From NCBI GenBank assembly GCA_048772705.1, contig JBLWGC010000102.1, positions 1-64,000 of the forward strand: a DNA stretch of 64,000 bases. Direction: 5' to 3'. How positions within the stretch are numbered: position 1 is the stretch's first letter; each line of letters starts with the position of its first letter. Under the pieces are notes generated by a model. That model did no database searches, had not been told where the DNA came from, and saw nothing but the letters and a program-made list of their open reading frames with translations. Origin of the DNA: Leidyana gryllorum EB-2025a (Eukaryota; Apicomplexa). Shown piece after piece: positions 32,301 through 43,110 of this stretch. The translations under genes and the position numbers were made by a program.

Positions 32301-34948
32301 GAACGTCACTGGGATACCTCCAGACGCCCAGCTGAGCGGGCGTTACGGCGGGGCTCTCCGATGTAAACTGACGCGGCTCGGCGTCGGCTGTCTGAAGAGA
32401 CTTCTCTGTGAGGAAACGTAACTTTACGGTTCCTTCAATCTCTCGCTTTATGGCATAATGTCGCATTTTCTCGCGGTCGAGAAGATTCATTCGGTAAACC
32501 ATTCCCGGATTGACATCCCGGGGATTAGGAGCCGTCAAAATGGTCCGAGCAATGTCCTCCTTGATGTAGAAGAGCATATACGCTGAATAGGGACGGAACG
32601 GAGGGTTGCTACGGGCTTCGGCAGCTATCTCAGGTGATTGATAGGGACAGTGAACCTGCTCGATGGGGCCGCCGTAATTGTGCGTAATAGCGAGCTTGTC
32701 ATCACAACGATAAACCATCTCGTCATCAAACTTGAGCCACCAACAGTCCGCCAACGCATCTTCGTTGAGATTGGTGATCGTTCGTCCAAAGTTGGGGCCC
32801 GGAGCTCGAACGAATGCATAGTAATGGCCTTCGCTGATCTCGCCGTGGTGTACGTCGACAGCGAACAGCCTATAGCTCCCAGCGCCGGGGCACCACTTGT
32901 CGAAATTAATCCTTTCGGGGAATTTGAAAACGTCATTAACTTTGACCATTTCCATTCTGCTGACATCAAATTCGAAGCGTTTGAGGTGAAACTGCAGAAC
33001 CGGGGGTAACTTGTGAAACCGGGTTCCCTTCTTAGCTCGTTGAGGCCCGTGACCTTCGGCTTGATAACAATTGTCGCCTTCAAGAATCTCTTCCCGCACA
33101 TACTGATCCAAACTATCTTCCAGCGTGTGCGTCTGTTGGACTTGAAGCTGCAGGTCATAGAATACCTCCAGTCGTGACGACTTGTAGTCAACGTCGGTAC
33201 ACTCGATATAAACCTCAGACTCCCCTGCAAACAGCCGTTTGATCGTTCCCTCCGCTGGTGTTCCCTTCATCCGCTCCTCTAATCGGTCGCATAACAATCG
33301 ATTCAGTTCCTGTGCGTCATGCTGCATAAACTGGTCAACGTGATCCCATCCAAATGAGGCCAATAGATCCTTGCATTGAACGGGGGCATCGGGACCAAAC
33401 TCAGACAAACATTCCGATCCATTCGGAGTCTCCCCCGCAGCAGAGGCAGATGCAGATGCAGAGGCAGACGCAGACGGCCCGGCACCATTCGATGGAGGAG
33501 TTGTTTCCTGCTGCTGCTGCGGCTGGGGCTGCTGCTGTTGACCCTGCGCCAAATTGTAAAATACACGCTGCAGAGCGCGAGGCATAGATGACTTGGTGTC
33601 ACTCGTCGGTGTAGATGGCGGATCCGGGTTCTCGAGCACTTGTTGTATCTCCTCCTCCGTCCAACTACGGTTGTCAAACTCGTCGTGACGAACAGTAAAC
33701 TCTTCCTCCATCATAGGATCGTCGTCGCTGCTTGCACGCGCCGTCTCCTCCACCATGTCTCCGTCAGATGTCGTAGGCTTTCCTAACCGCCGCCGCTCTC
33801 GTAACCATTCACGATCTTCGGGCTTCGTCATCTCCCACACTGAACCTCGAAAGCCACCAACATAGAACAAACATTGTAACAATGAGTTCAGATAGCATGT
33901 AGTCCCATGATTCTTCAAGCCACGGTACCGACGTCGGGTTTCCGTCGTTTGATATTGCAAACCCTGGCTGACCAATGCGTAACGTATGACCAAACGTTGC
34001 TCCGCGCCGCCTATATAGTCTCCCAGTTGCTCCTGTTTCAAGAAACTGTGCCAGCCACGATCCGTCTCAGCGTCGTTGAACGCAAATCTATCAGTGTGCA
34101 CCCGAGATCTCGTCCAGTCATTCCAATCAATAGCCGCAATGTAGTATATGACCTCAGAGTATCGCCAAGAGGTCAATCGGTCGTGTTCACCCATCAGCTC
34201 AATGCCCTCACGAGGAGGGAGCACTTCAATGAATGCCGAAATACAACCTTGACGCACCCCCTCGTTCGTCCCACATGGAAATATCATCAACCGAAAGCGG
34301 ATACCACTTTCAGGAACTTCGTGAATGGGTCCATAGAGCTTCTCCCCTGCTTTTGTTGCGGATTTACGTGCCGCAAAGTTGTCGATGGCAAACTCATGCT
34401 CATTCAGCTCGGCTGAACACGGTGGCAAACCGCGCAGGTTGGAGTAACTGGACCCTGCTTTAGATTTTTGCCACCAGAACCCGGCTGCCCGCGCCGGCGG
34501 GCCCGGCGGCGGCGGCGGCGGGGGCAACGGCATTTGTTGCTCCGGCGCTCCTGATCCCACACTTGTCAATGGCGCCACGCTTGGCTGCAGCACATTTTCG
34601 TCCCCTAAAGTGGATGATTAGGTGTCAATACACGCGTGCAAGTGTGCGCGAAGTGTTTCCAACGCCACGGGAGACGCCCCACCGATGTTAATAAGACTCA
34701 CCCACGGGTTCATTGGGAAGGTTTGGGCTCTCTTGAACGGTCATGTTGCTAGTATCTGAACGTCGGCGTTTTTTGCCTCCAAGTCGGCACAAGGATTCCT
34801 CGATCGATAAGGAGTTTTCGTCACTTGAGCAGTCAACGGCTCGGATAGAATCTATTTCGTGATCAAACGAGTCGTCTGCCGTGTTAGCTCTGCCCGTGAC
34901 TCCTTCAGCTTCACTCTCAGAGGGTGGGCAGTCCTTCGCCTCGACCAT
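29346..34948 (-). CDS. Ubiquitin carboxyl-terminal hydrolase 7-like (USP7/HAUSP)
   Basis: Model exons: 34702-34948, 31383-34604, 30273-31258, 29982-30225, 29684-29931, 29346-29651, about 1,750 aa. It removes ubiquitin from proteins. After an acidic/Ser N-terminus and a Pro run come a MATH domain (about 165-290) and the USP catalytic core. The core has the Cys box NHGTTCYLNSLLQ at about residue 313 and the His box SEGHYYAFVR near 673. The C-terminal ubiquitin-like repeats include EGECVKDVKERV, close to the USP7 tail. The catalytic core is interrupted by about 170 residues rich in Gln, Ser and alternating Ala-Ser (33,420-33,550). Introns are 97, 124, 47, 50 and a doubtful 32 nt with a weak GGTGAG acceptor (29652-29683). 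Confidence 0.85.
31275..31345. repeat. GTGAGT-type microsatellite inside a USP7 intron
   Basis: On the + strand the run alternates GAGT and GTGT units. It fills most of the 124-nt intron 31259-31382 of the minus-strand gene, where it reads as CACTCA/CACACA just before the acceptor. Related runs occur near 2,590, 38,640, 52,605 and 53,100. Confidence 0.85.
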
Positions 34949-35072
34949 TCCTGTCGTCCGCACATTACTCAAACCATGATTACTACTCACAAGGCTTAGA
35001 ACTCTTGAGGGCGACCAATGCCTGTGCCTCGAACCAAAACGATAATTTTATGTCTCTGTCCACAGTTGACCA

Positions 35073-36730
35073 ATGAAAGTCAGTATCATCAATCTGAGTC
35101 TAGGTGAGCCCTTGTTGGTGGAATGCGAGTCCATGTGGCAGTATAGAGAACGAAGCGGCTCCTATCAGCCTTGAGGTGGATCCAGACACACAGTTGGGAA
35201 CTCTCAAGTCGCTGATTGAGGTTGAGTTACGGATTCCAACCTTGCGTCAGGAGCTGGTAATTGATGGCTCAACGAATCAGTGAGTTGTTGTCTGGCTAGT
35301 TAGTTCCACTGATTGGGTGTTCCACTCGTAGTGATGACAACAGCACACTTCAAAGCTTGAATGTACACGAGCATGACGTGATTGCGGTCCGAGATCGTCA
35401 GTCTCTGGTAGGGCCAACTACTACCCCCGGCAGCCTGCAAGAGCGATATGCGTCGATGAATGCCAACCGTCAGACTCAGAACATTGAGTTGTTCCGGCAG
35501 GGTACGTGATGTTGCTTGTGACGTTGTAGCAACTACACATTCTTTCTGTTTGTCACACAGTCGCGCGAACCCAAGCTGCTAAGCTGATCAGTGCTATGTC
35601 ACACCCCCAAAACTTACGTCAATTGGAGCAACAGCAGCCGGCTTTAGCGCAGGCTGTCAAGAATAACGACATTGAAGGGGTGGTTGACCAATTGGTTCGC
35701 ACATGGCAATCGTTCAACCAAGGGCCTCAGGATCCACGTGCCCTCTTGGCAATGCAAAACCCAATGTCGGCTGAGGCTCAGGAATATATGATGGAGCAAA
35801 TAAGGCAGCAGGCGGTGGACGAAAATCGTGCGTTCGCCTGTGAGGTGATGCCGGAAGCCTTTGGAGACGTAGTGATGTTGTATATTCGAGTTGAGGTCAA
35901 CGATGTGCCGGTATTGGCATTTGTTGACTCGGGTGCACAGGTGAGGTGGATATATGGAGAGAGTTTCGAAGAGCTCATCCTACTCTCAGGGTACAATAAT
36001 GTCTGAGGCTTGCGCGCGGCGATGCGGACTCGAGCGCATCGTGGACAGGCGATATCAGGGAACGGCAACCGGTGTTGGTTCAGCTCGTGTGGTGGGACGG
36101 ATCCATCTGGCTCAGATTAAGTGTGGGGGCGTATTTTTCCCCGCTTCATTCACTATATTGGAGAATCAGAACGTAGATTTACTATTTGGTTTGGATTTGC
36201 TCCGACGACACCAATGCTGTATCGATCTCCGACAGCAAAAGTTGTTCCTGGGTACCGAGACGTCGGTCCCCTTCCTGAGCGAGGCGGATATCCGAGCGGA
36301 CCACGAGCAGAATATGATCCAAAGTATGATCAATTCTCCCACTGCGCTCAAATCCGCTGCACAACCGTCGGGCACCAATGAGCCCACCGAGACTGCTGAC
36401 CGAAACACGGGCACAGCGGCCGCTGCGCGCAGTACAAGTAATGGTCCAACTGGATCCCGTGTGCGACAGGCTGTGGAGGCTCTGAGTGCCGCTTCCTCAC
36501 AACAACAAAGGCGGGGTGTGCATACCCAGGAGGATCTCAATTACGGAGGAATGCTCATCGAAGAGTCGAAGGTTGAGCAGTAAGTCCGACCGACTATTGT
36601 TCTTTGGTGATGTCGCTGGCCACTCGACAGATTGGTGAACCTGGGATTCGATCGAGAGCGGGTCCGACAAGTTCTCCGGGAATGTCGAGGAGACACAGAA
36701 ATGGCAGCCGCTCGTTTGGCTTTCGGCTGA
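35073..36730 (+). CDS. DDI1-like ubiquitin shuttle with retroviral-type aspartic protease domain
   Basis: Six exons (35073-35103, 35156-35279, 35332-35501, 35561-35940, 35990-36579, 36631-36730; introns 49-59 nt) encode 464 aa. The host gene DDI1 delivers and cleaves ubiquitylated proteasome substrates. All three domains are present. The first is an N-terminal ubiquitin-like domain (MKVSIINLSL.., DTQLGTLKSLIEVELRIPTL). The second is the protease core with the active-site DSGAQ (Asp about 231), GTATGVGSARVVGRIHL, and FGLDLLRRHQCCIDL. The third is a C-terminal UBA on the last two exons (LVNLGFDRERVRQVLRECRG). A Thr/Ser-rich linker of about 90 residues joins protease and UBA. The start is 124 bp from the divergent USP7-like ATG. 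Confidence 0.93.
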
Positions 36731-36889
36731 AGAGAGCGAGAGAGAGAGAGTGAGAGTGAGAGTGTCAGCCAGTGTCGTGGACAGAGGACTAGCGACCAAT
36801 GTGTTGCCCAATGTGATCGTGGAGGAGGGTGAGGGGGGGCGGGGGAATCGCCATTGCCCATCTTTTAGTTTGACCCTAACTGCCTGACT

Positions 36890-37788
36890 CTATTGATCTG
36901 GATGCTCTTCTAGATAGCGATCCCTATTTCGTGCTGCTTCGATGGCTTCCATTACTAAGACGAAATTGTATGGACAACAGAATAAGGCTCCCGTCTCGAC
37001 TCACCTATTCCCCTAAAACCGCGTTCCTCCAGTCTTTGGGCCGCAGCAGCGCGGACAGTGTCCATCTCGGGATTGAGAAGGTAGTTTTGGAGCTGAGTAT
37101 TCCCTTGGGCCAAAGCGAATTTAGCATTGCAACCAGTGATGTGGGCAGCCATTTCATTGGCAATATCTCTTGGGAGGCCTCCCACAACAATGGCATCGGC
37201 AACAGCTTCAAGAAGTAGAAAAACATAAGCCGGACCGCAGCCAGCAGCACAGGTCCAGCCCGCTAGGAGGCGTTCCGGAATAAAGTAGGCACGTCCAACA
37301 CATTCAAAGAGTAACTTTGTAAGCTGGAGGTCGGCTTGAGGTGTCTGACTATCCGCACAAATGGCAGTCAGTCCCTCTCGTGCTTGGGAGGGCGTATTGG
37401 GCATTGCACGAACGATACGATCGGTTCCCAGATTCCATGATCTGAGACTTTCGCAAGATATAGATACAACAATCGAAATGATAAGTTTGTCGCATAGCAA
37501 ATTGTCGCGGGCCAATGACTTCAGCACGTCTTGGCAGGTCTCAAAGTTGACCCCGACAATGATTATTTGGGAGTTCTGTGCCAACTCTGCGGGTGTGGCA
37601 CATCGCACGCCGTACTGTCGCACACTGGGCAACTTGGAAATGTCGGTTTTACGTGTGGAGGCCCAAACAGAGTCGAAGGACACACGTGTGTCCGCCAACA
37701 TGCCCTCCATGAGGGCCTGCCCCATGTTGCCACATCCCAGAAAACCTATGCTCGGAAGCTGTTGATGCTGTGGTGATGATGTGGGCAT
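36890..37788 (-). CDS. Pyrroline-5-carboxylate reductase
   Basis: Two exons (37005-37788 and 36890-36954, intron 50 nt) encode 282 aa, the usual family length. It catalyses the last step of proline synthesis, reducing P5C with NAD(P)H. Visible are the Rossmann motif GFLGCGNMGQALMEGM, the central AMPNTPSQAREGLTAIC, and the dimerisation helix CGPAYVFLLLEAVADA. The C-terminal ALEERGFR-type helix reads AQRLEERGFRGIVMEAIEAA after splicing. The normally strict SPGGTT loop before that helix reads NPEMDT here, which may change substrate binding. The ATG is 27 bp from a possible divergent small gene. Confidence 0.92.
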
Positions 37789-37815
37789 GGTGGCTGTGTG
37801 TTGTTGTTGTTGTTG

Positions 37816-38085
37816 ATGTATAACACCTTTTTATTCCCTGGATGCCTCTTGTCTTTCGTAGAAGAGCGTCCGTTTCTGCAAGCTGCTAAGCTTATGCTGA
37901 TTGGTGAAGGGCGGCAGCGAAAGGGCTGTCTGGCGGCCTCGATACTTTCCAAGGCGGCTCGTGCACAGAAAAAAGTGTAAAGAGCTACAAGAAGATGAGC
38001 GATGGATGTTCACAGCGTCCCGACTCTCCAATGTGCGATTGTCCCGGGACCTGAGCCCCATTCCTCCGTAACTTTGAATATGTAA
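37816..38085 (+). CDS. Possible small two-exon gene
   Basis: Exons 37816-37976 and 38016-38085 with a 39-nt GTAAAG..CACAG intron join in phase to 76 aa. The middle reads as a good amphipathic helix (FLQAAKLMLIGEGRQRKG, ILSKAARAQKK). No family is recognised and the opposite strand is also open. The intron size and divergent position next to the reductase fit the local gene style, but there is no independent support. Confidence 0.3.
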
Positions 38086-38839
38086 GCACTTGAGAGGGAG
38101 TTAGATTCTGTCAGTCAGTCAATCAGTCAATCAGCTGATGAGTGTGTGTGTGTTATTCGAGGGTGTGGAAAAAGATCGCTATCCCTCGGTAGTCTCCTTG
38201 GCACTCGCAATAGTAGAGGGTTCTCTCGAGGGGCCGAGCTTGTGCTCTGTTCTGTACACTCCCCTCGAGAATGTGAATGGGTTTTCACGGGCACCGATAG
38301 CTTCTGTACATCATTGTTGCGCCGTCGCCTCGCCCCATTTTGATTCCAGTTGAGATTTCTTCAGTTGCAAGTTGTGTATTAATTTCTCCGGTGGGTCACA
38401 GTGAGACATCGATATCTGTACAATAGCCCTTCACAGTCAATGCGACCAATGAAGGGAAGAACTTCTTCCAAAAAAGAAGGAGTTAGTTGTCTACTTGACG
38501 ACAGCCAGTCCAATCGACCTTCGCTTTAGTATATCCACATTATCAACACCAACTTCAGGGTTGATCCGGAATATACCGCCGATCGACGACTTACCACTGC
38601 CAATAGACAGTCGGATATTCAGAGTTGAGTGTAAGTGTGAGTGAGTGAGTGTGTGTGTGTGTGTGAAGTGAGTAAGTGGATCTCCACATCAGGAACAAGG
38701 CCGCCATCCGCGAGAGCGGTGTGTCCTGTGTGGATGAAAGTCTTCGTATTAATGGAATGTAGTATGTGTGTGTGTGGCTTGGTCTTCTCTTTCTTCGTGT
38801 GTGGGCGGCTCCTTGCATGTGTGGTGGAATTAGTGGAGA
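38086..38839. other. Spacer with microsatellites and an unresolved minus-strand exon-like segment
   Basis: TCAG/TCAA repeats occur at 38117-38140, and a GTGAGT/GT run at 38630-38666. On the minus strand, about 38,488-38,600 reads plausibly as a last exon (VGVDNVDILKRRSIGLAVVK then stop) after a GTAAGT..GAAG 42-nt intron. I could not find a consistent upstream exon or start. Confidence 0.35.
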
Positions 38840-40530
38840 TTAGTCATATGTGTAAATCCAATCGATAGTTCGCTGAAAGCAGGCATTGTCGTCGCCAAGT
38901 TTAATCAGGCCGTAGGGTTCTCTGGTGTCGCCGCTGACCCGAATTATGTCCAATGGGTAGTGGCGACGTCCAGCTTCAAACGCACACAACCCGACGTCGC
39001 GGAACATCACGACCTGACCATCAATATAGACTTTGGTGGGGGTTACATCTCCGTATACCAATCCGCGCTCCGCCATGTGCATCTCAAATTCACGCAAACG
39101 GTCGACCACGGCATCGCGATCGGCGTCAGTTAGCACTGCGTCCACGAGTGGAACCGCTGCAGGTGCGCGCCGCTGTACCACCGCTACATAGTCACCTGTG
39201 CGTTCTAATCCAAGTAAAGCTGGGGATGCCCCCAGTTCTGCTAACGCCCGCGCCGCTATGGCGCATGGACACCGCCGCGTAAACCACACAGTGACTAGTG
39301 TTGCTGGTAGAAAGGAGGTCGCGACGGTGCGCCCTTCGAACACCAATTCACTTGCTCCCAAGTCGTCAAAGTCGAGTTTTAGCTGTCGCTCATAGATCAG
39401 CGACACACTAAGACCATTTGGGGCCTTTAGGGCCTCTTCGCAACAACATTGTTCATCTGCTCGGTGTAAGTTGTCAATGGGAAGCAAGCTAAAGTACCGC
39501 AGATAGGGATCGTACCCCACATTCAGCTTCTCTATCGGTGACGCTGGGCATAGTCGACTGAGCCATGGAGCAAATTCAGACCACATACTCGGTGCTCGCT
39601 TTGGACACGCCAATGCGAAGATCCGCATAGCGTGCAACCCGCACGCCAAACTTTGAAGTATAGCTTCGCGGTTTCCGCTGAGACAGTATACTTCTTTGTA
39701 GGTTTCAGCTGCTGTGAAGTGCGCCTCGTCAACGGGCAATTTGATTAACGCGCCAAAGGCAACACTTCCTCCTGAAAACCCGAGATCGAACACCAAGTCA
39801 CGTCACGACGAAGATAGATAAATAGCATCATGTAAGTGTGTGTGTATGTATGTATGCAGGTCAGCTCCCGTCCCCGTTGCCACAACCACAAGTTGCGGAT
39901 ATGGAAGAATGCGCGCGAACTCCTCGTCAATGGAATCTCCCGGCTTACCTGCTATTACCAGCAGGGGACTGGCGGCTAGCATTCCTTTAGGTGCTGCGAA
40001 CTGGGTGCTTAGGAGTGCGGCTTCTTGAATCACCACTGTCAAACCCCCTTTTGTTGAACACTTCAACTTGCAAATGCCCGAAAAGGCACCGCCAAGTAGA
40101 TCGAAGTCCGCATAGGTAGCTGGCACCTGGTTCACATTCGCTGTTCCGAAAAGAGCACACAACAATGCGTGCATTGATTGACGCGCTTCTACTCCGGCAG
40201 CGATTGTGCCATCTGCCAAGGAGACTAGCGTTGTGGCCGCTTGTGCACACAGTCGTTTCTCTTCTGCACTCGTCAGCCGCCAGGCTAAATCGTCAAATAA
40301 CTTCTCGCAGTACCTGGCCACGGACTCAAATAGTAGTGGGCCCGGAACTGGCGGAGATAGCCTGTGCCCCACCCGAGCACAAATCAGAGTGATCTCGCTC
40401 AGTTCAAGCTTCGCTCGGGCAAGTGCTTGGCTCCCCGCCTTGCATTGTCGGACGGGGTTCCAGATTCGGCCCTGTAAGGCGCCTAGCAACACTTACCGTA
40501 CACCAACCATGCAGACATACCTTTGTACAT
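38840..40530 (-). CDS. Kinase-fold-like protein with degenerate catalytic loop
   Basis: Model exons 40521-40530, 39949-40482 and 38840-39771 (introns 38 and 177 nt) give 491 aa. The N-terminal half is helical and unrecognised. In the last third, LREFEMHMAERGLVYGDVTPTKVYID followed by VVMFRDVGLCAF resembles the protein-kinase HRDxxPxN..DFG region. Tyr-Gly-Asp stands in place of His-Arg-Asp, Thr-Lys in place of Asn, and DVG in place of DFG. A catalytically weak or pseudo-kinase, or an aminoglycoside-phosphotransferase-like fold, is possible. The 177-nt intron contains TATG/GTGT repeats and is unusually long, so two separate genes cannot be excluded. Confidence 0.45.
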
Positions 40531-40937
40531 ATCTAGACACCAACTCCCCAAATTGTAAACAAAAAGTAACACCGACTATCAAATCCACCAAAGAGACGCA
40601 ACGGCTATCTGTCTCCTATGCAAAGCTATAAGGCCCCCCAACTGAATGCACCTGGGGACTCCCCGCCTCCGCCTCCGCATCCCCTCCTTCAAATGTCTCC
40701 GCAGTCCGCACCACCATATTCACAAACCCGTAGACTCGCCCGCCGTCCCTATCACCAACCTCTCACAGTACCCACAAACACTCACTGATATACGTAAGTA
40801 CACTGAACCATCAGACAATCATCAGCAAACACCAAGTAACAGTGGTCAGGAACCCGCGAACTTGACACCGGCCGCCCAACCACCTTCAGCAGCGAAGAGA
40901 ACCTCGCATACTTGAGCACTCTCCTACATTCCCAACA
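40531..40937. other. C-rich intergenic region
   Basis: About 400 bp between two minus-strand genes. It is C-rich on the + strand, with CCGCCT repeats near 40,665-40,680. A short + frame (40619-40786) is proline-rich but ends early and finds no consistent partner exon. Probably promoter and 3' UTR sequence. Confidence 0.4.
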
Positions 40938-41721
40938 TCAGATCACATCAATCTCAACCACCCACCGATGCTCCGATCTCAATGTATTCTCTTTATTCGC
41001 AGGGATCACCGTCGTCCCAGCCAGAAGCCACTGACTCGCCGTCGCAGGCCCCGACGTTGTTATCCTCAATGGAACGTATTGTTGCAGGCCATCGTAACCC
41101 GAACCCTCCGACGCCGGGAAAGCACACAGTGTCACCTGACATTCAAACCAGCTCAACTAAAACTCCCAATAAGATACTCACAGTGCCCGAGTCCTGATGC
41201 TTATGCTCGCGGTCCAACTGCGTCTTCAACTCCGTAAGAAGCGCCGGTACAACCGGCAACTTATCAAACTCGTCACCTCGGATGTCCCCAAAACCGTCAT
41301 ATGTGTCATCCGTCGCCAGTTGAGTGATCAACGTTTCAGTCCGTAGCGTCGGACATGACAACTCTGTCGTCGATACTCGTAGTTTCTGGCCAATCAACAC
41401 AAATTCGATAATGTCGGTTTCTCTCTCTCGCAACTCTATTGCTCGCTGCAAGTTCACCCCAGACACCTCAATGGTCGGATAGTCACGGCGGTGGTCATAT
41501 TTACTGAAGAAGCTCGAAGGATACGACACAGCTATTGCTGTTGCATCTTGGATGAATTTCGTTTGCAGTACCAATCGATCAACACTCGGAAACAGAGAGA
41601 CACGCCAAGCAAGTGATTTGGGCGCCAGACTTGCCAGATGCTTCAGTGTGTCATCAAAGAGCTGCGCATGAGCTGGTGACAACTCCGCATACCATTCATC
41701 CGGCAGACCTTCCTGTACCAT
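40938..41721 (-). CDS. Hypothetical protein, beta-rich
   Basis: Two exons (41182-41721 and 40938-41135, intron 46 nt) join in phase at GGC ACT|GTG to give 245 aa from ATG 41721. Predicted strands alternate (TAIAVSYPSSFF, DIIEFVLIGQKLRVSTTEL, VTLCAFPAS, YVPLRITTSG, TASQWLLAGTTVIPAN). No catalytic motif or family is recognised. The second exon overlaps the open + frames in this area, but those have no start or phase-consistent partners. The start is 79 bp after the stop of S-adenosylmethionine synthetase on the same strand. Confidence 0.62.
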
Positions 41722-41800
41722 TCTCTTATTTATCTCAACTTAAAGCTTCTTTCTTCCTTAGATTCTTTCACACAATCGTCACGTCACGTCTATAAATAGC

Positions 41801-43045
41801 CTAACCAGATGTGCATTTAGTCGCTAATAATCCAGGTTTCTCGCACTGACACGGCTCCGCACCTGTTTCGATCGGCTTCATCGGGTTCTCCAGGCTTTTT
41901 ATAGCCTCCCAAGAGAATCCCTCGCGTCCAAAGTGGCCATAGGCTGCGGTTCCCGCGTACACCGGTTGTCGCAGATTCAGGTAGTTGATGATTCGACCAG
42001 GCCGGAAATCGAAGGCGCTACGTACAATATCCTCCAACAAGCAGTCATTCAGGTCCTCTCGACAAGTTCCATAGGAGTCGACATAAAGAGACAAGGGCTC
42101 CACCAGTCCAATGCCGTAACTCACTTGTACCAGAACCCGTTGGGCCAAACCAGCCGCAACGATAGATTTAGCCACATGGCGAGCCATATAAGCAGCGGAT
42201 CGGTCCACTTTCGTGGGGTCCTTGCCGGAGAATGCGCCCCCGCCGTGACTCCCCCAACCTCCGTAGGTGTCGACAATGATCTTGCGTCCAGTCAGACCCG
42301 CGTCGCTATTGGGACCTCCAATGGTGAATCGGCCGCTGGGGTTTATGATGAACAGGGTTTTGGCATCCAGCATCTCTTTTGGTACCACGGGCAATATGAC
42401 CAGATTCTTCACATCCTCTTGAATTTGTTGATTGGAAACATCCGGCGAATGTTGTACAGAAACCAGGACCGTGTGTACTCTTTTCGGCTTAATATGTCCT
42501 TGTGCCTCTCGTACATATTCCACAGTCACTTGTGTTTTGGCATCGGGGCGCATCCACGGACAAAGACCCTCTTTGCGAACCTGGGAAATACGTTCAGCCA
42601 GGCGGCTGGCCAAACTGTGCGACATCGGCATCATCTCTGCGGTGTCATCACAAGCATATCCAAATACATGGCCTTGGTCGCCGGCGCCGATATCATCTTC
42701 ACTTCGACCGATATGTACTCCCTGAGCTATGTCGGGGCTTTGCTCGCAGATGGCGACTTTCACTTCCATAGTGCGGTAGTCCAGCCCTTTCTCTTCGCTA
42801 TCGTATCCAACTCGCCGAACCGTATCACGCACCACCTTCTCATAGTCCACCTGTCCATGACACGTAATCTCACCAAAGACCATCACGAAGTTTGGACGGG
42901 CACAAGTTTCACAAGCAACCTTCGCATTAGGGTCAACACGCAGACAAGCATCCAGGATAGCGTCACTTATTTGGTCACAGAGCTTATCAGGGTGCCCTTC
43001 AGATACGGATTCCGAAGTAAAGATAAAGGTCCGTTCGTTCGGCAT
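41801..43045 (-). CDS. S-adenosylmethionine synthetase
   Basis: A single exon of 414 aa. It makes S-adenosylmethionine from methionine and ATP, the methyl donor for many reactions. Signature motifs are intact: [32 protein letters not shown] (ATP-binding), [20 protein letters not shown], and [18 protein letters not shown] (P-loop-like). Length is normal for eukaryotes (about 390-410 aa) with a short cysteine-containing C-terminal tail. The divergent armadillo gene starts 65 bp away. A 378-codon antisense frame is its shadow. Confidence 0.98.
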   Translation of the reverse strand: MPNERTFIFTSESVSEGHPDKLCDQISDAILDACLRVDPNAKVACETCARPNFVMVFGEITCHGQVDYEKVVRDTVRRVGYDSEEKGLDYRTMEVKVAICEQSPDIAQGVHIGRSEDDIGAGDQGHVFGYACDDTAEMMPMSHSLASRLAERISQVRKEGLCPWMRPDAKTQVTVEYVREAQGHIKPKRVHTVLVSVQHSPDVSNQQIQEDVKNLVILPVVPKEMLDAKTLFIINPSGRFTIGGPNSDAGLTGRKIIVDTYGGWGSHGGGAFSGKDPTKVDRSAAYMARHVAKSIVAAGLAQRVLVQVSYGIGLVEPLSLYVDSYGTCREDLNDCLLEDIVRSAFDFRPGRIINYLNLRQPVYAGTAAYGHFGREGFSWEAIKSLENPMKPIETGAEPCQCEKPGLLATKCTSG

Positions 43046-43110
43046 CGCTACAGACTATATGCCATATAAACAAAAATCACTCACTCGCCGGGCGGAAAAA
43101 ACAGGCAGTC

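Noticed and set aside
35073-36730. Retroviral protease fragment
   Set aside because: The aspartic-protease core is flanked by ubiquitin-like and UBA domains in an intron-bearing host gene, so it is DDI1 and not an element remnant.
40982-41197. + frame with Ser/Pro-rich translation suggesting a gene opposite to 40938-41721
   Set aside because: The minus-strand gene is phase-consistent across an intron and has folded-protein character; the + frame has no consistent partner exon.
41933-43069. 378-codon + frame
   Set aside because: Antisense shadow of S-adenosylmethionine synthetase.
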